Shown: piece after piece, positions 1-6,526 of the stretch
How positions within the stretch are numbered: position 1 is the stretch's first letter
Layout of the letters: every line of letters starts with the position of its first letter
Assembly: GCA_018971925.1 (NCBI GenBank)
Contig: JAGWZT010000061.1
Span: forward strand, 1 to 8,747
DNA: 8,747 nucleotides
Reading direction: 5' to 3'
From: Lysobacteraceae bacterium
Lineage (GTDB): Bacteria; Pseudomonadota; Gammaproteobacteria; Xanthomonadales; Rhodanobacteraceae
The notes under the pieces: generated by a model
The model's input: the letters and a program-made list of their open reading frames with translations, nothing else
The model's database searches: none
What the model was told of the DNA's origin: nothing
Position numbers and translations under genes: made by a program

Positions 1-258
1 AAATGCTGCCGGCTCGAGGGGATGTTGTGCGGACGTGCGTATTTCAAACCGGATCGTAGCTGTTGGATAGAGTCGGAAGTCGTGCTTTTCGACATGACAA
101 TCGTCACGTGGAATCGACCCACTGCCCCAACGACGATCGATCCCATGCGATTTCGACAGGTTTCGGCGTTCCAACCACCCGAAATTGCTGCCGTCCTGTT
201 GCACGATCGGAACACGATGGTTTCACAACGATGACATTGCGGGACATGCTGCCGCGGT
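1..258. other. No recognised gene; region downstream of zapE
   Basis: This stretch lies past the zapE stop codon. I see no reading frame with a recognisable protein on either strand. Its base composition looks a little less GC-rich than the coding DNA that follows. A segment around 131-222 faintly resembles a decayed copy of the intergenic repeat described below (GATCG-like start, TTTCACAACG near the other end), but the internal spacing does not fit, so I do not call it. No convincing hairpin-plus-T-run terminator for zapE was found. Confidence 0.5.
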
Positions 259-1485
259 TTACCCCGATGTTGCTGGAGACGCGCCGTCCTGGCGATGCGC
301 ATCGGTAAGGTATTCCCGACTCTGCATCTCGATCAGGCGGCTCTCGATGCGCGCGAACTCGCCGCGCAGGCGCGTGCCGTCGTAAAGCTCCACCACCGGC
401 ACCTGCGCGGTCACCGCCAGCTTCACGCGACGATCGTACACCTCGTCGATGAGGTGCACGAACCGCTGCGCGGCATCTTCGTTGAACGGGGTGAACTGCG
501 GCAGGCGCGAGATCAGGATCGCGGGGTACGCCCGCGCCAACTCGATGTAATCCGCGGAACCATACGGGCCATCGCACAATGCGGCAAAGTCGAACCATGC
601 GGCCTGCACGCAAACGCGATGCGCACGAAAGGTGCGGTCGTTGATCTCCAGCGTGGCGTTCTCTTCGACCGTGCCCTGCGCCAGTTCCGTGAACAGGCGC
701 GCCAGCGCCGCCTCCGCGTGCGCGTTGTCGGGCGTCAGGTACACCGGCGCACGGGTCAGCGCTCGCAGGCGCCAATCCCGTGAAGACGCCAATTCCAGTA
801 CCTCGCAATGCTGCTCCAGCAGCGCGATCGCCGGCAGGAAGCGTTCGCGCTGCAGGCCGTTCCTGTACAGATCGCGGGGCGGCGTATTCGACGTGGTGAC
901 CAGCGTGACGCCGCGTTCCGCCAGCGCGCGCAGCAAGCCGTACAGGATCATCGCATCGCCGATATCGGTGACCATGAATTCGTCGAGGCACAACGCGCGC
1001 GCGCGCGCGGCGATCTCCGTCGCGACGCGCGGCAGCGGATCGCGCACTTCGCCGAGTTCGCGCAACTTCGCATGCACATCCAGCATGAAGCGATGGAAGT
1101 GCACGCGCAACGCGACGCCGGACGGCAGCGAAGCGGCGAACTGGTCCATCAACATCGTCTTGCCGCGACCGACCGCCCCCCAGAGATACAAACCCCGCGG
1201 CGGTGGCGCGTGCCCGGCGAAGCGCGCGCGCAGACGTGCGAATACGCCCGGCTCCGGCGCCAGCAACACCGCATGCAGGCGGTCGAATGCCGAGAGCGCC
1301 GCGCGCTGCGCGGGATCGCCCTGCCAGCGGCCTTCGGCAACGCCGCGTGCGTAGAGTGCGCTCGGAAGCGTATCGGTTTGTGCGATCGTCCCTGAACGCT
1401 GCCTCGCCGACTCACCGGTTGCCGGAACCGCCTGAATCGCGGAAACACCAGGACGGGCATCCTTGTCCCGACTTTCAATCTTCAA
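259..1485 (-). CDS. zapE: ZapE, AFG1-type cell division ATPase
   Basis: This encodes an AFG1/ZapE-family P-loop ATPase, which in E. coli (YhcM) binds FtsZ and affects Z-ring stability. With the start given here it is 408 residues. Visible motifs are Walker A GAVGRGKT (about 103-110), HFHRFM (about 129-134), Walker B LCLDEF (about 165-170), and the family segments TSNTPPRDLYRNGLQRERF (about 198-216) and LIEMQSREYL near the C-terminus. Similarity to ZapE begins at about LPSALYARGVAEG, residue 40. The start is uncertain. No ATG, GTG or TTG lies near that point, because repeat R1 runs up to it. The nearest upstream in-frame start is TTG at 1485, which has AGGGA (from repeat R2) about 8 nt before it; an in-frame GTG lies at 1584 inside R2. 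Either choice translates repeat DNA as an N-terminal extension. The stop is TAA at 261-259. The upstream same-strand neighbour is the alpha/beta hydrolase, so the two may be co-transcribed. Family identity is very secure; the start is not. Confidence 0.93.
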   Translation of the reverse strand: MKIESRDKDARPGVSAIQAVPATGESARQRSGTIAQTDTLPSALYARGVAEGRWQGDPAQRAALSAFDRLHAVLLAPEPGVFARLRARFAGHAPPPRGLYLWGAVGRGKTMLMDQFAASLPSGVALRVHFHRFMLDVHAKLRELGEVRDPLPRVATEIAARARALCLDEFMVTDIGDAMILYGLLRALAERGVTLVTTSNTPPRDLYRNGLQRERFLPAIALLEQHCEVLELASSRDWRLRALTRAPVYLTPDNAHAEAALARLFTELAQGTVEENATLEINDRTFRAHRVCVQAAWFDFAALCDGPYGSADYIELARAYPAILISRLPQFTPFNEDAAQRFVHLIDEVYDRRVKLAVTAQVPVVELYDGTRLRGEFARIESRLIEMQSREYLTDAHRQDGASPATSG

Positions 1486-1486
1486 T
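1382..1486 (-). repeat. GGA-hairpin repeat, copy R1
   Basis: First copy of the six-member intergenic repeat, reading on the minus strand, about 105 bp. It abuts R2 head-to-tail with no spacer. It appears to have lost about 8 nt between GAAG and GAAAGTC. Its first hairpin (1455-1469) has the loop AAGGAT closed by C-G, so the strand reads ACAAGGATG. Its terminal hairpin (1382-1399) has loop AGGGAC and one T-T mismatch in the stem. The copy ends directly at the conserved 5' part of zapE and stays open in the zapE frame. Confidence 0.88.
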
Positions 1487-1602
1487 GCGATCGTCCCTGA
1501 TCGCCGTATCGCGGGGTGCTCTGGCGAACGGACGCATTCATGCACCACGAACACCGGAACGGGCCCCCTGCCCTGACTTTCCACAACGGCCGCTTCGAAT
1601 GA
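1487..1602 (-). repeat. GGA-hairpin repeat, copy R2
   Basis: Full-length 116 bp copy on the minus strand, in tandem upstream of R1. It starts 17 nt after the stop codon of the alpha/beta hydrolase. Minus-strand order: TTCGAAGCGG end; GTGGAAAGTCAGG block; hairpin GGGC-AGGGG-GCCC (1561-1573); GTTCCGGT block; central hairpin (1523-1546) with stem GAATG/CGTTC; terminal hairpin GCGATC-AGGGAC-GATCGC (1487-1504), a perfect 6 bp stem. It lies in sense orientation to hydrolase-to-zapE transcription. Confidence 0.93.
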
Positions 1603-1619
1603 GACATCGTGTTCTTCAC

Positions 1620-2300
1620 TCAACGTGAGGCCGGCAACCAAGCGCGAACGGCATTCTTCACTGCGCCACGCAGATCCATCAACCGACGATGGAAGAAGTG
1701 CCCGGTTCCGGGCATCCGGATCAGCGTGGGTTGCGGATCCAGCGTTGCGACCCAGTCGAACACGCCCTGCGGATCGACCACTTCGTCGTCTTCGCCCTGC
1801 ACCACCAGCCACGGGCAGCTGGGCATGGCCAGCTCGCCGAATTCGTAGCGCCCGACCGGCGGCGCGACGGTGACGAGTGCGTCGGCGCCCAGCGAACGCG
1901 CGGAACGCAGCGCGATGTAGCTACCGAACGAGAATCCCGCCAGCCACAGCGCATCACCCGGCTGCACCTGACGCACCCACTGCGCCACGGCGACGAGATC
2001 GCCACTTTCGCCATCGCCATGGTCGAATTCACCGGTGGACGCACCGATGCCGCGGAAATTGAACCGCACCGTGGCGAGTCCCGACTCGCGAAAGGATCGC
2101 TCAAGCATGGTGACGACCTTGTTGCGCATCGTGCCACCCTGCTGCGGATTGGGATGGCAGATCACGACCGTGCCGGCGCGGGCCTGGTCCGGCTCCGGTA
2201 CCGCGGTCGCCACTTCCAGCGTACCGGCAGGACCTGGCAGCGCGAACGTGGCGGGGGCGTCTGGAAAGCCGGCCGGGGCCGACGGCAAGGCGTCGCTCAT
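1620..2300 (-). CDS. Alpha/beta hydrolase, COG2945-type
   Basis: A 226-residue cytoplasmic alpha/beta hydrolase with no signal peptide or membrane segment. The family signature CHPNPQQGGTMRNKVV lies at about 48-63, followed by RFNFRGIGASTG (about 79-90), the segment around the oxyanion region in this group. The nucleophile elbow is GFSFG with Ser124. The probable acid is Asp172 in GEDDEVVDP, and the catalytic His is His201 in GTGHFFH. The substrate is not predictable; members of this group are annotated only as hydrolases. ATG at 2300 is chosen because the homologous part begins soon after it and upstream in-frame codons lie inside repeat R3. There is no Shine-Dalgarno sequence before this ATG; the upstream bases are CATCCACCC. 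It is divergent from acpH and followed 17 nt after its stop by repeats R2 and R1, then zapE. Confidence 0.9.
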   Translation of the reverse strand: MSDALPSAPAGFPDAPATFALPGPAGTLEVATAVPEPDQARAGTVVICHPNPQQGGTMRNKVVTMLERSFRESGLATVRFNFRGIGASTGEFDHGDGESGDLVAVAQWVRQVQPGDALWLAGFSFGSYIALRSARSLGADALVTVAPPVGRYEFGELAMPSCPWLVVQGEDDEVVDPQGVFDWVATLDPQPTLIRMPGTGHFFHRRLMDLRGAVKNAVRAWLPASR

Positions 2301-2322
2301 GGGTGGATGATAATTGATATTT
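2301..2322 (-). promoter_or_regulatory. Candidate -10 element close to the hydrolase ATG
   Basis: A short AT-rich patch lies between R3 and the hydrolase start, in otherwise GC-rich DNA. On the minus strand it contains TATCAT (2312-2307), ending 6 nt before the ATG at 2300, with no Shine-Dalgarno sequence between. If this is a -10 hexamer, transcription would begin at or near the A of the ATG and the message would be leaderless. No good -35 hexamer is visible 16-18 nt upstream; that position falls in the terminal hairpin of R3. The patch could equally serve acpH on the other strand. Confidence 0.22.
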
Positions 2323-2432
2323 GCGATCGTCCATGATCGCTGCCTCGTTGAGCGCCATGGCAAACCGGAACGTTCCATCGCCATGAACACCAGAACGGCC
2401 AGCCATGGCCTGACTTTTCAAAAAAAAAGCCG
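2323..2432 (-). repeat. GGA-hairpin repeat, copy R3
   Basis: This copy fills most of the 132 bp divergent gap between the hydrolase and acpH, reading on the minus strand towards the hydrolase. First hairpin: GGCC-ATGGCT-GGCC (2397-2410). Central hairpin (2356-2385): an 8 bp stem CATGGCGA/TTGCCATG, including one G-T pair, around an inner GGA/TCC stem. Terminal hairpin: GCGATC-ATGGAC-GATCGC (2323-2340), ending 22 nt before the hydrolase ATG. The opposite end lacks the usual TTCGAA segment: after the CCG at 2430-2432 the acpH ATG follows at once. The usual TTTTCACAAAAGCCG is altered to a run of nine A (2420-2428). Confidence 0.9.
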
Positions 2433-3029
2433 ATGAACCATCTTGCCCACGCCTTGCTCGCCGACGCCGGTGGCGTCGAGTTCGCGCTGGGCAGCGCGCA
2501 GGGCGACTTCATCCACGGCCACCCCGATCCCGGCTGGCCCACAGCGCGCCAGGCCGGTTTGAGTTTCCATCGCGCGATCGACCGTTTCACCGATGCGCAT
2601 CCCGAGGTGGTGGCCGCGCGCAATGCCTTCGGGCCGCCGCTGCGCCGCTACGCGGGCATCGTGCTGGATGTGTGGTTCGATCACCTGCTGGTGCTTGAAT
2701 GGCGTCGCTATGGCGCGGAAGAATCGCTGCCGCGGTTTTCGCGTCGCTGGCTGACGCTACTGGACGCACACGCGATGGAATTGCCGGAATCGTTGCGTGG
2801 CTTCCTCGCCTGGATGCACGCGCACGGCCTGCCCGAGGCGTATGGCGACGACGCCACCCTCGACGCCGTGTTCCATGCGCTGGCACGGCGTCTGTCGCGC
2901 CCGTCACCCGTCGGTGACGCGCTGCCCGCGCTGCGCGAGCGGGCCGAAACTTTGCAGCGCCATTTCGATGCGTTCTTTCCCGAACTCGCCGCGCGCGCAC
3001 GCGACTTGCGCCGTGGGTTGCTGGCTTAG
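2433..3029 (+). CDS. acpH: Acyl carrier protein phosphodiesterase AcpH
   Basis: A 198-residue protein of the AcpH (YajB) family, metal-dependent phosphodiesterases that remove the 4'-phosphopantetheine group from holo-acyl carrier protein, giving apo-ACP. The family N-terminus MNHLAH is present and fixes the start at the ATG at 2433. Further family features are GDF with Asp25, SFHRAID with His46, TDAHPEV (about 53-59) and LDVWFDH with Asp79, Asp83 and His84, consistent with the metal-binding residues of this HD-like fold. Length is typical. No membrane segment or signal is seen. The ATG directly follows repeat R3, and the upstream bases are a nine-A run plus GCCG, with no Shine-Dalgarno sequence. 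The TAG stop at 3027-3029 overlaps the stop of the convergent permease. The role is well supported by homology, though direct enzymatic evidence covers few members. Confidence 0.9.
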   Translation: MNHLAHALLADAGGVEFALGSAQGDFIHGHPDPGWPTARQAGLSFHRAIDRFTDAHPEVVAARNAFGPPLRRYAGIVLDVWFDHLLVLEWRRYGAEESLPRFSRRWLTLLDAHAMELPESLRGFLAWMHAHGLPEAYGDDATLDAVFHALARRLSRPSPVGDALPALRERAETLQRHFDAFFPELAARARDLRRGLLA

Positions 3030-4246
3030 GCACGATCCCTTGCCGCACGGCTGGCGACGGCCGCACGCCAGCCGAACACGCCGGCCAATCCGGCTGCCGC
3101 CGCGGAAATCGCGCCGATCGTCCCGAGCGAAGCGCCCAGCGCGCGCAGGCCGCCGAGCCCGCTCGCCACCGTGACGTCGCCGAAACGCCACACCGCGGTC
3201 TCGACGAAGTTCTTGCCCTTGTAACGGATCTCGCGCGCGGTACGCGTGTACAGCGCATCCGCAGCCGGCTTGGTGACGCCGTACGCGAAACCGCGCGTCA
3301 CGACCAACATCAGCGGGATCAGCGCGATCGCGGTTCCGGCGACGCCGAACTGCGCGGCGCCGAACAGCGCCACCGCCACCAGCACCGCAACGTTCACTGC
3401 CGCCGGCAGCACCAGCCCCGAGACGATGCCGAAGCGCGGCAGCATCCAGCGCGTCAGCCCGACTTGCAACGCCATCTGGAGGATGTTCACCGCGAGATCG
3501 ACGTGCCCGTAGAACGCGGTGCGCGTAGCGGCATCGGCAAAATGGGCCTTGGCGTAATCGGCGACGAGCGCGTAGGCAAGCGTGCCGACACCATCCGAGC
3601 ACAGCATCAGCAAGGCCATCAGGCGCAGGAACGGATCGGCGAAGGTCGCGCGCAACCCCGCCAGCATCGAGCCGCCGATTGGAGCGGATTCGCCGCGCTC
3701 GCCGCCGTGTGCCGCCGACAGATGCAACATCAGGCCCAGCGCGACCAGCAACAGGATGGCCGACACGGCCAGCAGCGGCGCCACGCCGATGCGTTCCACC
3801 AGCAACGAAGTCAACGTAGGGCCTGCCAGGGCACCGAGCGCGCCGCCCAACGCAATCAGCGGGAACACGCGCCGCGCGCGTTCCCCATCGAAGAGATCCG
3901 CCATCAGGCTCCAGAACAGCGACACCACGAACAGGTTGAATACGCTGACCCAGATGAAGAAGCCGATGCCCAATGGGCGCGCACCGATGCGAGCCTGCCG
4001 CGCGAACAGCGGCACGAACACGACCAGGCACACGATGAAGAAGCCGTAGCCCCAACCCAGCAACGCGCGGCGCGGCAGTCGCGCGGAAAGCCAGCCGAAC
4101 ACCGGCGCGACGGCAAGCATTGCGACGAAGGTTCCGGCGTAGAACCACGGCAGCGCGACCGAACCGGTCGCGCCGGCCAATTGGTCGCGCACCGGGCGGA
4201 TCACGTAATAGGCGGCAAGCAGGAAGAAAAACGCCAGCGCCGACAC
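3026..4246 (-). CDS. ATP/ADP-translocase-like MFS permease
   Basis: An integral membrane protein of about 406 residues with some 11-12 hydrophobic segments. The first begins at the N-terminus (ALAFFFLLAAYYVIRPVRDQL); YYVIRPVRD is typical of bacterial MFS proteins related to the ATP/ADP translocases. The matching C-terminal signature is KPAADALYTRTAREIRYKGK followed by NFVETAVWRFGD (about 326-357). MADLFDGERARRVFPLIALG (about 115-134) is another conserved loop. The substrate is unknown; nucleotide transport should not be assumed outside intracellular bacteria. GTG at 4246 is the only ATG/GTG/TTG start before TM1. The frame stays open upstream for 42 codons into repeat R4, up to a TGA at 4375-4373. 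RFERAAETRRVGV, just before the GTG, looks like a normal pre-TM1 segment, so the native start may have been lost to the repeat. It lies downstream of the M48 protease gene and is convergent with acpH. Confidence 0.87.
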   Translation of the reverse strand: MSALAFFFLLAAYYVIRPVRDQLAGATGSVALPWFYAGTFVAMLAVAPVFGWLSARLPRRALLGWGYGFFIVCLVVFVPLFARQARIGARPLGIGFFIWVSVFNLFVVSLFWSLMADLFDGERARRVFPLIALGGALGALAGPTLTSLLVERIGVAPLLAVSAILLLVALGLMLHLSAAHGGERGESAPIGGSMLAGLRATFADPFLRLMALLMLCSDGVGTLAYALVADYAKAHFADAATRTAFYGHVDLAVNILQMALQVGLTRWMLPRFGIVSGLVLPAAVNVAVLVAVALFGAAQFGVAGTAIALIPLMLVVTRGFAYGVTKPAADALYTRTAREIRYKGKNFVETAVWRFGDVTVASGLGGLRALGASLGTIGAISAAAAGLAGVFGWRAAVASRAARDRA

Positions 4247-4270
4247 TCCAACCCGGCGTGTCTCTGCTGC

Positions 4271-4386
4271 CCGTTCGAAGCGGCTTTTGTGAAAAGTCAG
4301 GACCGGAAGTCCGTTCTGGTATTCATGATTGCCGAATACTTCAATCAGCTGCTGTATCTGACGACGCAGCGATCAGGGACGATCGC
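4271..4386 (+). repeat. GGA-hairpin repeat, copy R4
   Basis: Full-length 116 bp copy on the plus strand, antisense to the M48-to-permease transcript. Order: CCGTTCGAAGCGG end; GTGAAAAGTCAGG block; hairpin GGAC-CGGAA-GTCC (4300-4312); GTTCTGGT block; central hairpin with outer stem GATTG/CAATC (4327-4346); terminal hairpin GCGATC-AGGGAC-GATCGC (4369-4386). It ends 5 nt short of the M48 stop codon, and its other end is 24 nt from the permease GTG. Confidence 0.93.
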
Positions 4387-4391
4387 ACGAA

Positions 4392-6392
4392 TCAAGCATT
4401 GTCGGCAAGCATCGGCGGCAGTGGACAACCGAGCACCGCGCAAGCCACGCGCAGCATTTCCGATTCCGCCAGCGTGACCTTGCCGTCGGCCGCGATCGCG
4501 CCGGTCAGCGCGCGCACCGTCAATTGCTTGCCTTCCGGCGTCAGGCGATCGAGCGTGGCCAGCGCGCGATCCAGCGCGGCCTGCCAGTCTTCCGGCAACG
4601 CGTAAAGGATCGAGGCACCGGGCAATGCATCGTGCATCGCGGCCTGGAATGCGCGTTGCGCGGTCTCGTCGTCGTCGTTGCCGAAATGCGCTAGCAACGC
4701 CACGAGGTCGCGCAGCTCGTCCTGGGCATCGGTGAGCTTCAGCGTGCCCGCCTTGAAACCCGCTGCCGGATCCAGCGCCGCGACCACTTGCGCCTGCACC
4801 AGTTTCGCCAGGCAATATTCATCGAGGTCGACACGGCCATCCGCGTGGATCAGCGCATTGAGCGTCTTCACGAAACGGTCGACTTCCGGACGCGGCCGCC
4901 GTTTCAACACGGGAAACGCGAGTTGTGCCAGCGGCAAGCGCAGCATCGGATGCAAATCGGCCATCGGCGGGACGAGGTTTCGCACGGCATCGCCCAGCGC
5001 TGCATCGAACGCCTCCGCCACCGACTGGACCTGTTGCGCCTGCAGATCGGGATGTTCGGAAATCGCCAACGCAAACACCAGCGCCAGCGCTCCGCGCGGA
5101 TCGCGCGCAGCCGCGGCCAGCGCGGCGGGAATCTGCGCATGCAAGCCGGTCGCGGCCTGGTAATCATCGGTGCCGGGCGACGCCACCTGAGCGGCGACAC
5201 CCGCGGCGGTGATCGCGAGCAGGGCGCCGCGCGCCGGCACGATCCCGCCGATGGCACCGGTACCCGCGGTGGCCGGATCGGCACCACCGATGTCCACGTC
5301 ACCGTCGGCGCGCGCGAAATCGTGCACGGCCTTTTCCCACGGGTGCTCGGTCGCGTGCAACTCGATGTTGTTGGGATCGTTGCCGGCCGCGAGCCATTGC
5401 TTGACGTAGGTGTCCAGTTCCTCCGGCTTGAAGCCGGGTTCCAGTGCCCTGATGCGTTCCGTGATGGGCGGATGCGTCGCGAACCACGAGCTTGCCTCGG
5501 CATCGCCGAACAGCATGTGGCGCACCTCGTCCTTGCGCGGCGCCTGCAACGCCGAACCTTCTTCGAACACGGCGATCTTCTTCAGTGCACCGGCGATGCC
5601 CGAGGTCTGGCGGGTGAACTGCACCGCCGACGCATCGGCCAGCGATTCGCGCGAACGCGACACTGCCGCCTGGATCAGGCGTCCGAAGAACACGCCGATC
5701 GCGCCGATCGCGAGCAGTGCGATGCCGGCCAGCGCGATCTGGCCGCTACCGCCGCCACGCCTGCGTCCGCCGCCGTTGTCGTCGCCGAGGCCGAAATAAC
5801 CGCCCCACATCAGAAAACGCCCGACCACCCATAGCGCCATGATGCCGAACAGCAGCCCCATCAGGCGAATGTTGAGGCGCATGTCGCCGTTCAGCACATG
5901 GCTGAACTCGTGCGCGATCACGCCCTGCAATTCGTCGCGATTCAATTTGTCGAGGCAACCCTGGGTCACGCACACCGCGGCATCGGTGGACGTGTAGCCA
6001 GCGGCGAAAGCGTTGATGCCGGATTCGTCCTGCATCACGTAGATTTCCGGCACCGGCACGCCCGAGGCGATCGCAACTTCCTCGATCACGTTGCGCAGAC
6101 GCTGCCATTGCGGATTGGTGGTATCGGCCGGGACCTCGACGGCGTTCATTTCGCGTGCCACCGCGGCACCGCCGCCCGCAAGGCTGGCCACGCGATAGGC
6201 CGAGCACAAGCCGATCACCGCCACCACGGCAACCGCAATGCCGAGTAGCGGCGCCGGGCGCAAGCCCACACCCAGCACGAACGCGCAGACCAGATCGACC
6301 GCGACCACGATCGCAAGCACCGCCAGCGCGAACAGCCACACCAGCGTGCGGCTTGAGCGCCGGACCTTGGCTTGTTGGGCGAAGAAATCCAT
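4392..6392 (-). CDS. HtpX-like M48 metalloprotease with TerB-like C-terminus
   Basis: A 666-residue membrane zinc metalloprotease of peptidase family M48 (HtpX/Ste24p type), expected to cleave membrane or misfolded proteins. Two N-terminal membrane segments (about 18-41 and 47-66) precede the catalytic motif HEFSH (161-165, in VIAHEFSHVLNGD). Two further hydrophobic segments (about 177-200 and 219-241) flank a Gly/Arg-rich loop. The third zinc ligand is probably Glu249 in RESLADASAVQFTR, and THPP occurs at 307-310. The second half, about 340-666, is unlike HtpX (about 290 residues). It has two TerB-like acidic motifs: HADGRVDLDEY (about 516-526) and AADGKVTLAESEM (about 634-646). ATG at 6392 is well placed before TM1; no strong Shine-Dalgarno sequence is visible. 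lemA lies upstream on the same strand with R5 between, a common pairing. I give no gene symbol because the protein is much longer than HtpX. Confidence 0.93.
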   Translation of the reverse strand: MDFFAQQAKVRRSSRTLVWLFALAVLAIVVAVDLVCAFVLGVGLRPAPLLGIAVAVVAVIGLCSAYRVASLAGGGAAVAREMNAVEVPADTTNPQWQRLRNVIEEVAIASGVPVPEIYVMQDESGINAFAAGYTSTDAAVCVTQGCLDKLNRDELQGVIAHEFSHVLNGDMRLNIRLMGLLFGIMALWVVGRFLMWGGYFGLGDDNGGGRRRGGGSGQIALAGIALLAIGAIGVFFGRLIQAAVSRSRESLADASAVQFTRQTSGIAGALKKIAVFEEGSALQAPRKDEVRHMLFGDAEASSWFATHPPITERIRALEPGFKPEELDTYVKQWLAAGNDPNNIELHATEHPWEKAVHDFARADGDVDIGGADPATAGTGAIGGIVPARGALLAITAAGVAAQVASPGTDDYQAATGLHAQIPAALAAAARDPRGALALVFALAISEHPDLQAQQVQSVAEAFDAALGDAVRNLVPPMADLHPMLRLPLAQLAFPVLKRRPRPEVDRFVKTLNALIHADGRVDLDEYCLAKLVQAQVVAALDPAAGFKAGTLKLTDAQDELRDLVALLAHFGNDDDETAQRAFQAAMHDALPGASILYALPEDWQAALDRALATLDRLTPEGKQLTVRALTGAIAADGKVTLAESEMLRVACAVLGCPLPPMLADNA

Positions 6393-6410
6393 TGCGAGCT
6401 GTCAGGTGCC

Positions 6411-6526
6411 CCGCTCGAAGCGGTTGTCGTGAAAAGTCAGGGCAGGAAGCCCGTTCTGGTGTTGGTAGGGCATCAACGTATTCGTTTGCCCGCGCATCCA
6501 GCGAAGCCGCGATCAGGGATGATCGC
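6411..6526 (+). repeat. GGA-hairpin repeat, copy R5
   Basis: Full-length 116 bp copy on the plus strand, antisense to lemA-to-M48 transcription. Order: CCGCTCGAAGCGG end; GTGAAAAGTCAGG block; hairpin GGGC-AGGAA-GCCC (6440-6452); GTTCTGGT block; central hairpin with outer stem GGGCA/TGCCC and inner stem AACG/CGTT around TATT (6468-6491); terminal hairpin GCGATC-AGGGAT-GATCGC (6509-6526). Its last base is also the last base of the lemA TAG stop codon. The other end is 18 nt from the M48 ATG. Confidence 0.93.

Noticed and set aside
131..222. A seventh, decayed GGA-hairpin repeat downstream of zapE
   Set aside because: It has a GATCG/CGAT-like start and TTTCACAACG near the far end, but the GTTCTGGT-type block and the first hairpin are not at the right distance and the terminal hairpin is not restored.
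1486..1812. Start of zapE as far upstream as 1812
   Set aside because: The frame is open to there, but it would overlap the alpha/beta hydrolase by almost 200 bp and add sequence without similarity to the ZapE family.
3464..5834. Long plus-strand frames opposite the permease and M48 genes
   Set aside because: They have Arg/Gln/His-rich low-complexity translations and no family motifs, and lie entirely opposite well-supported genes.
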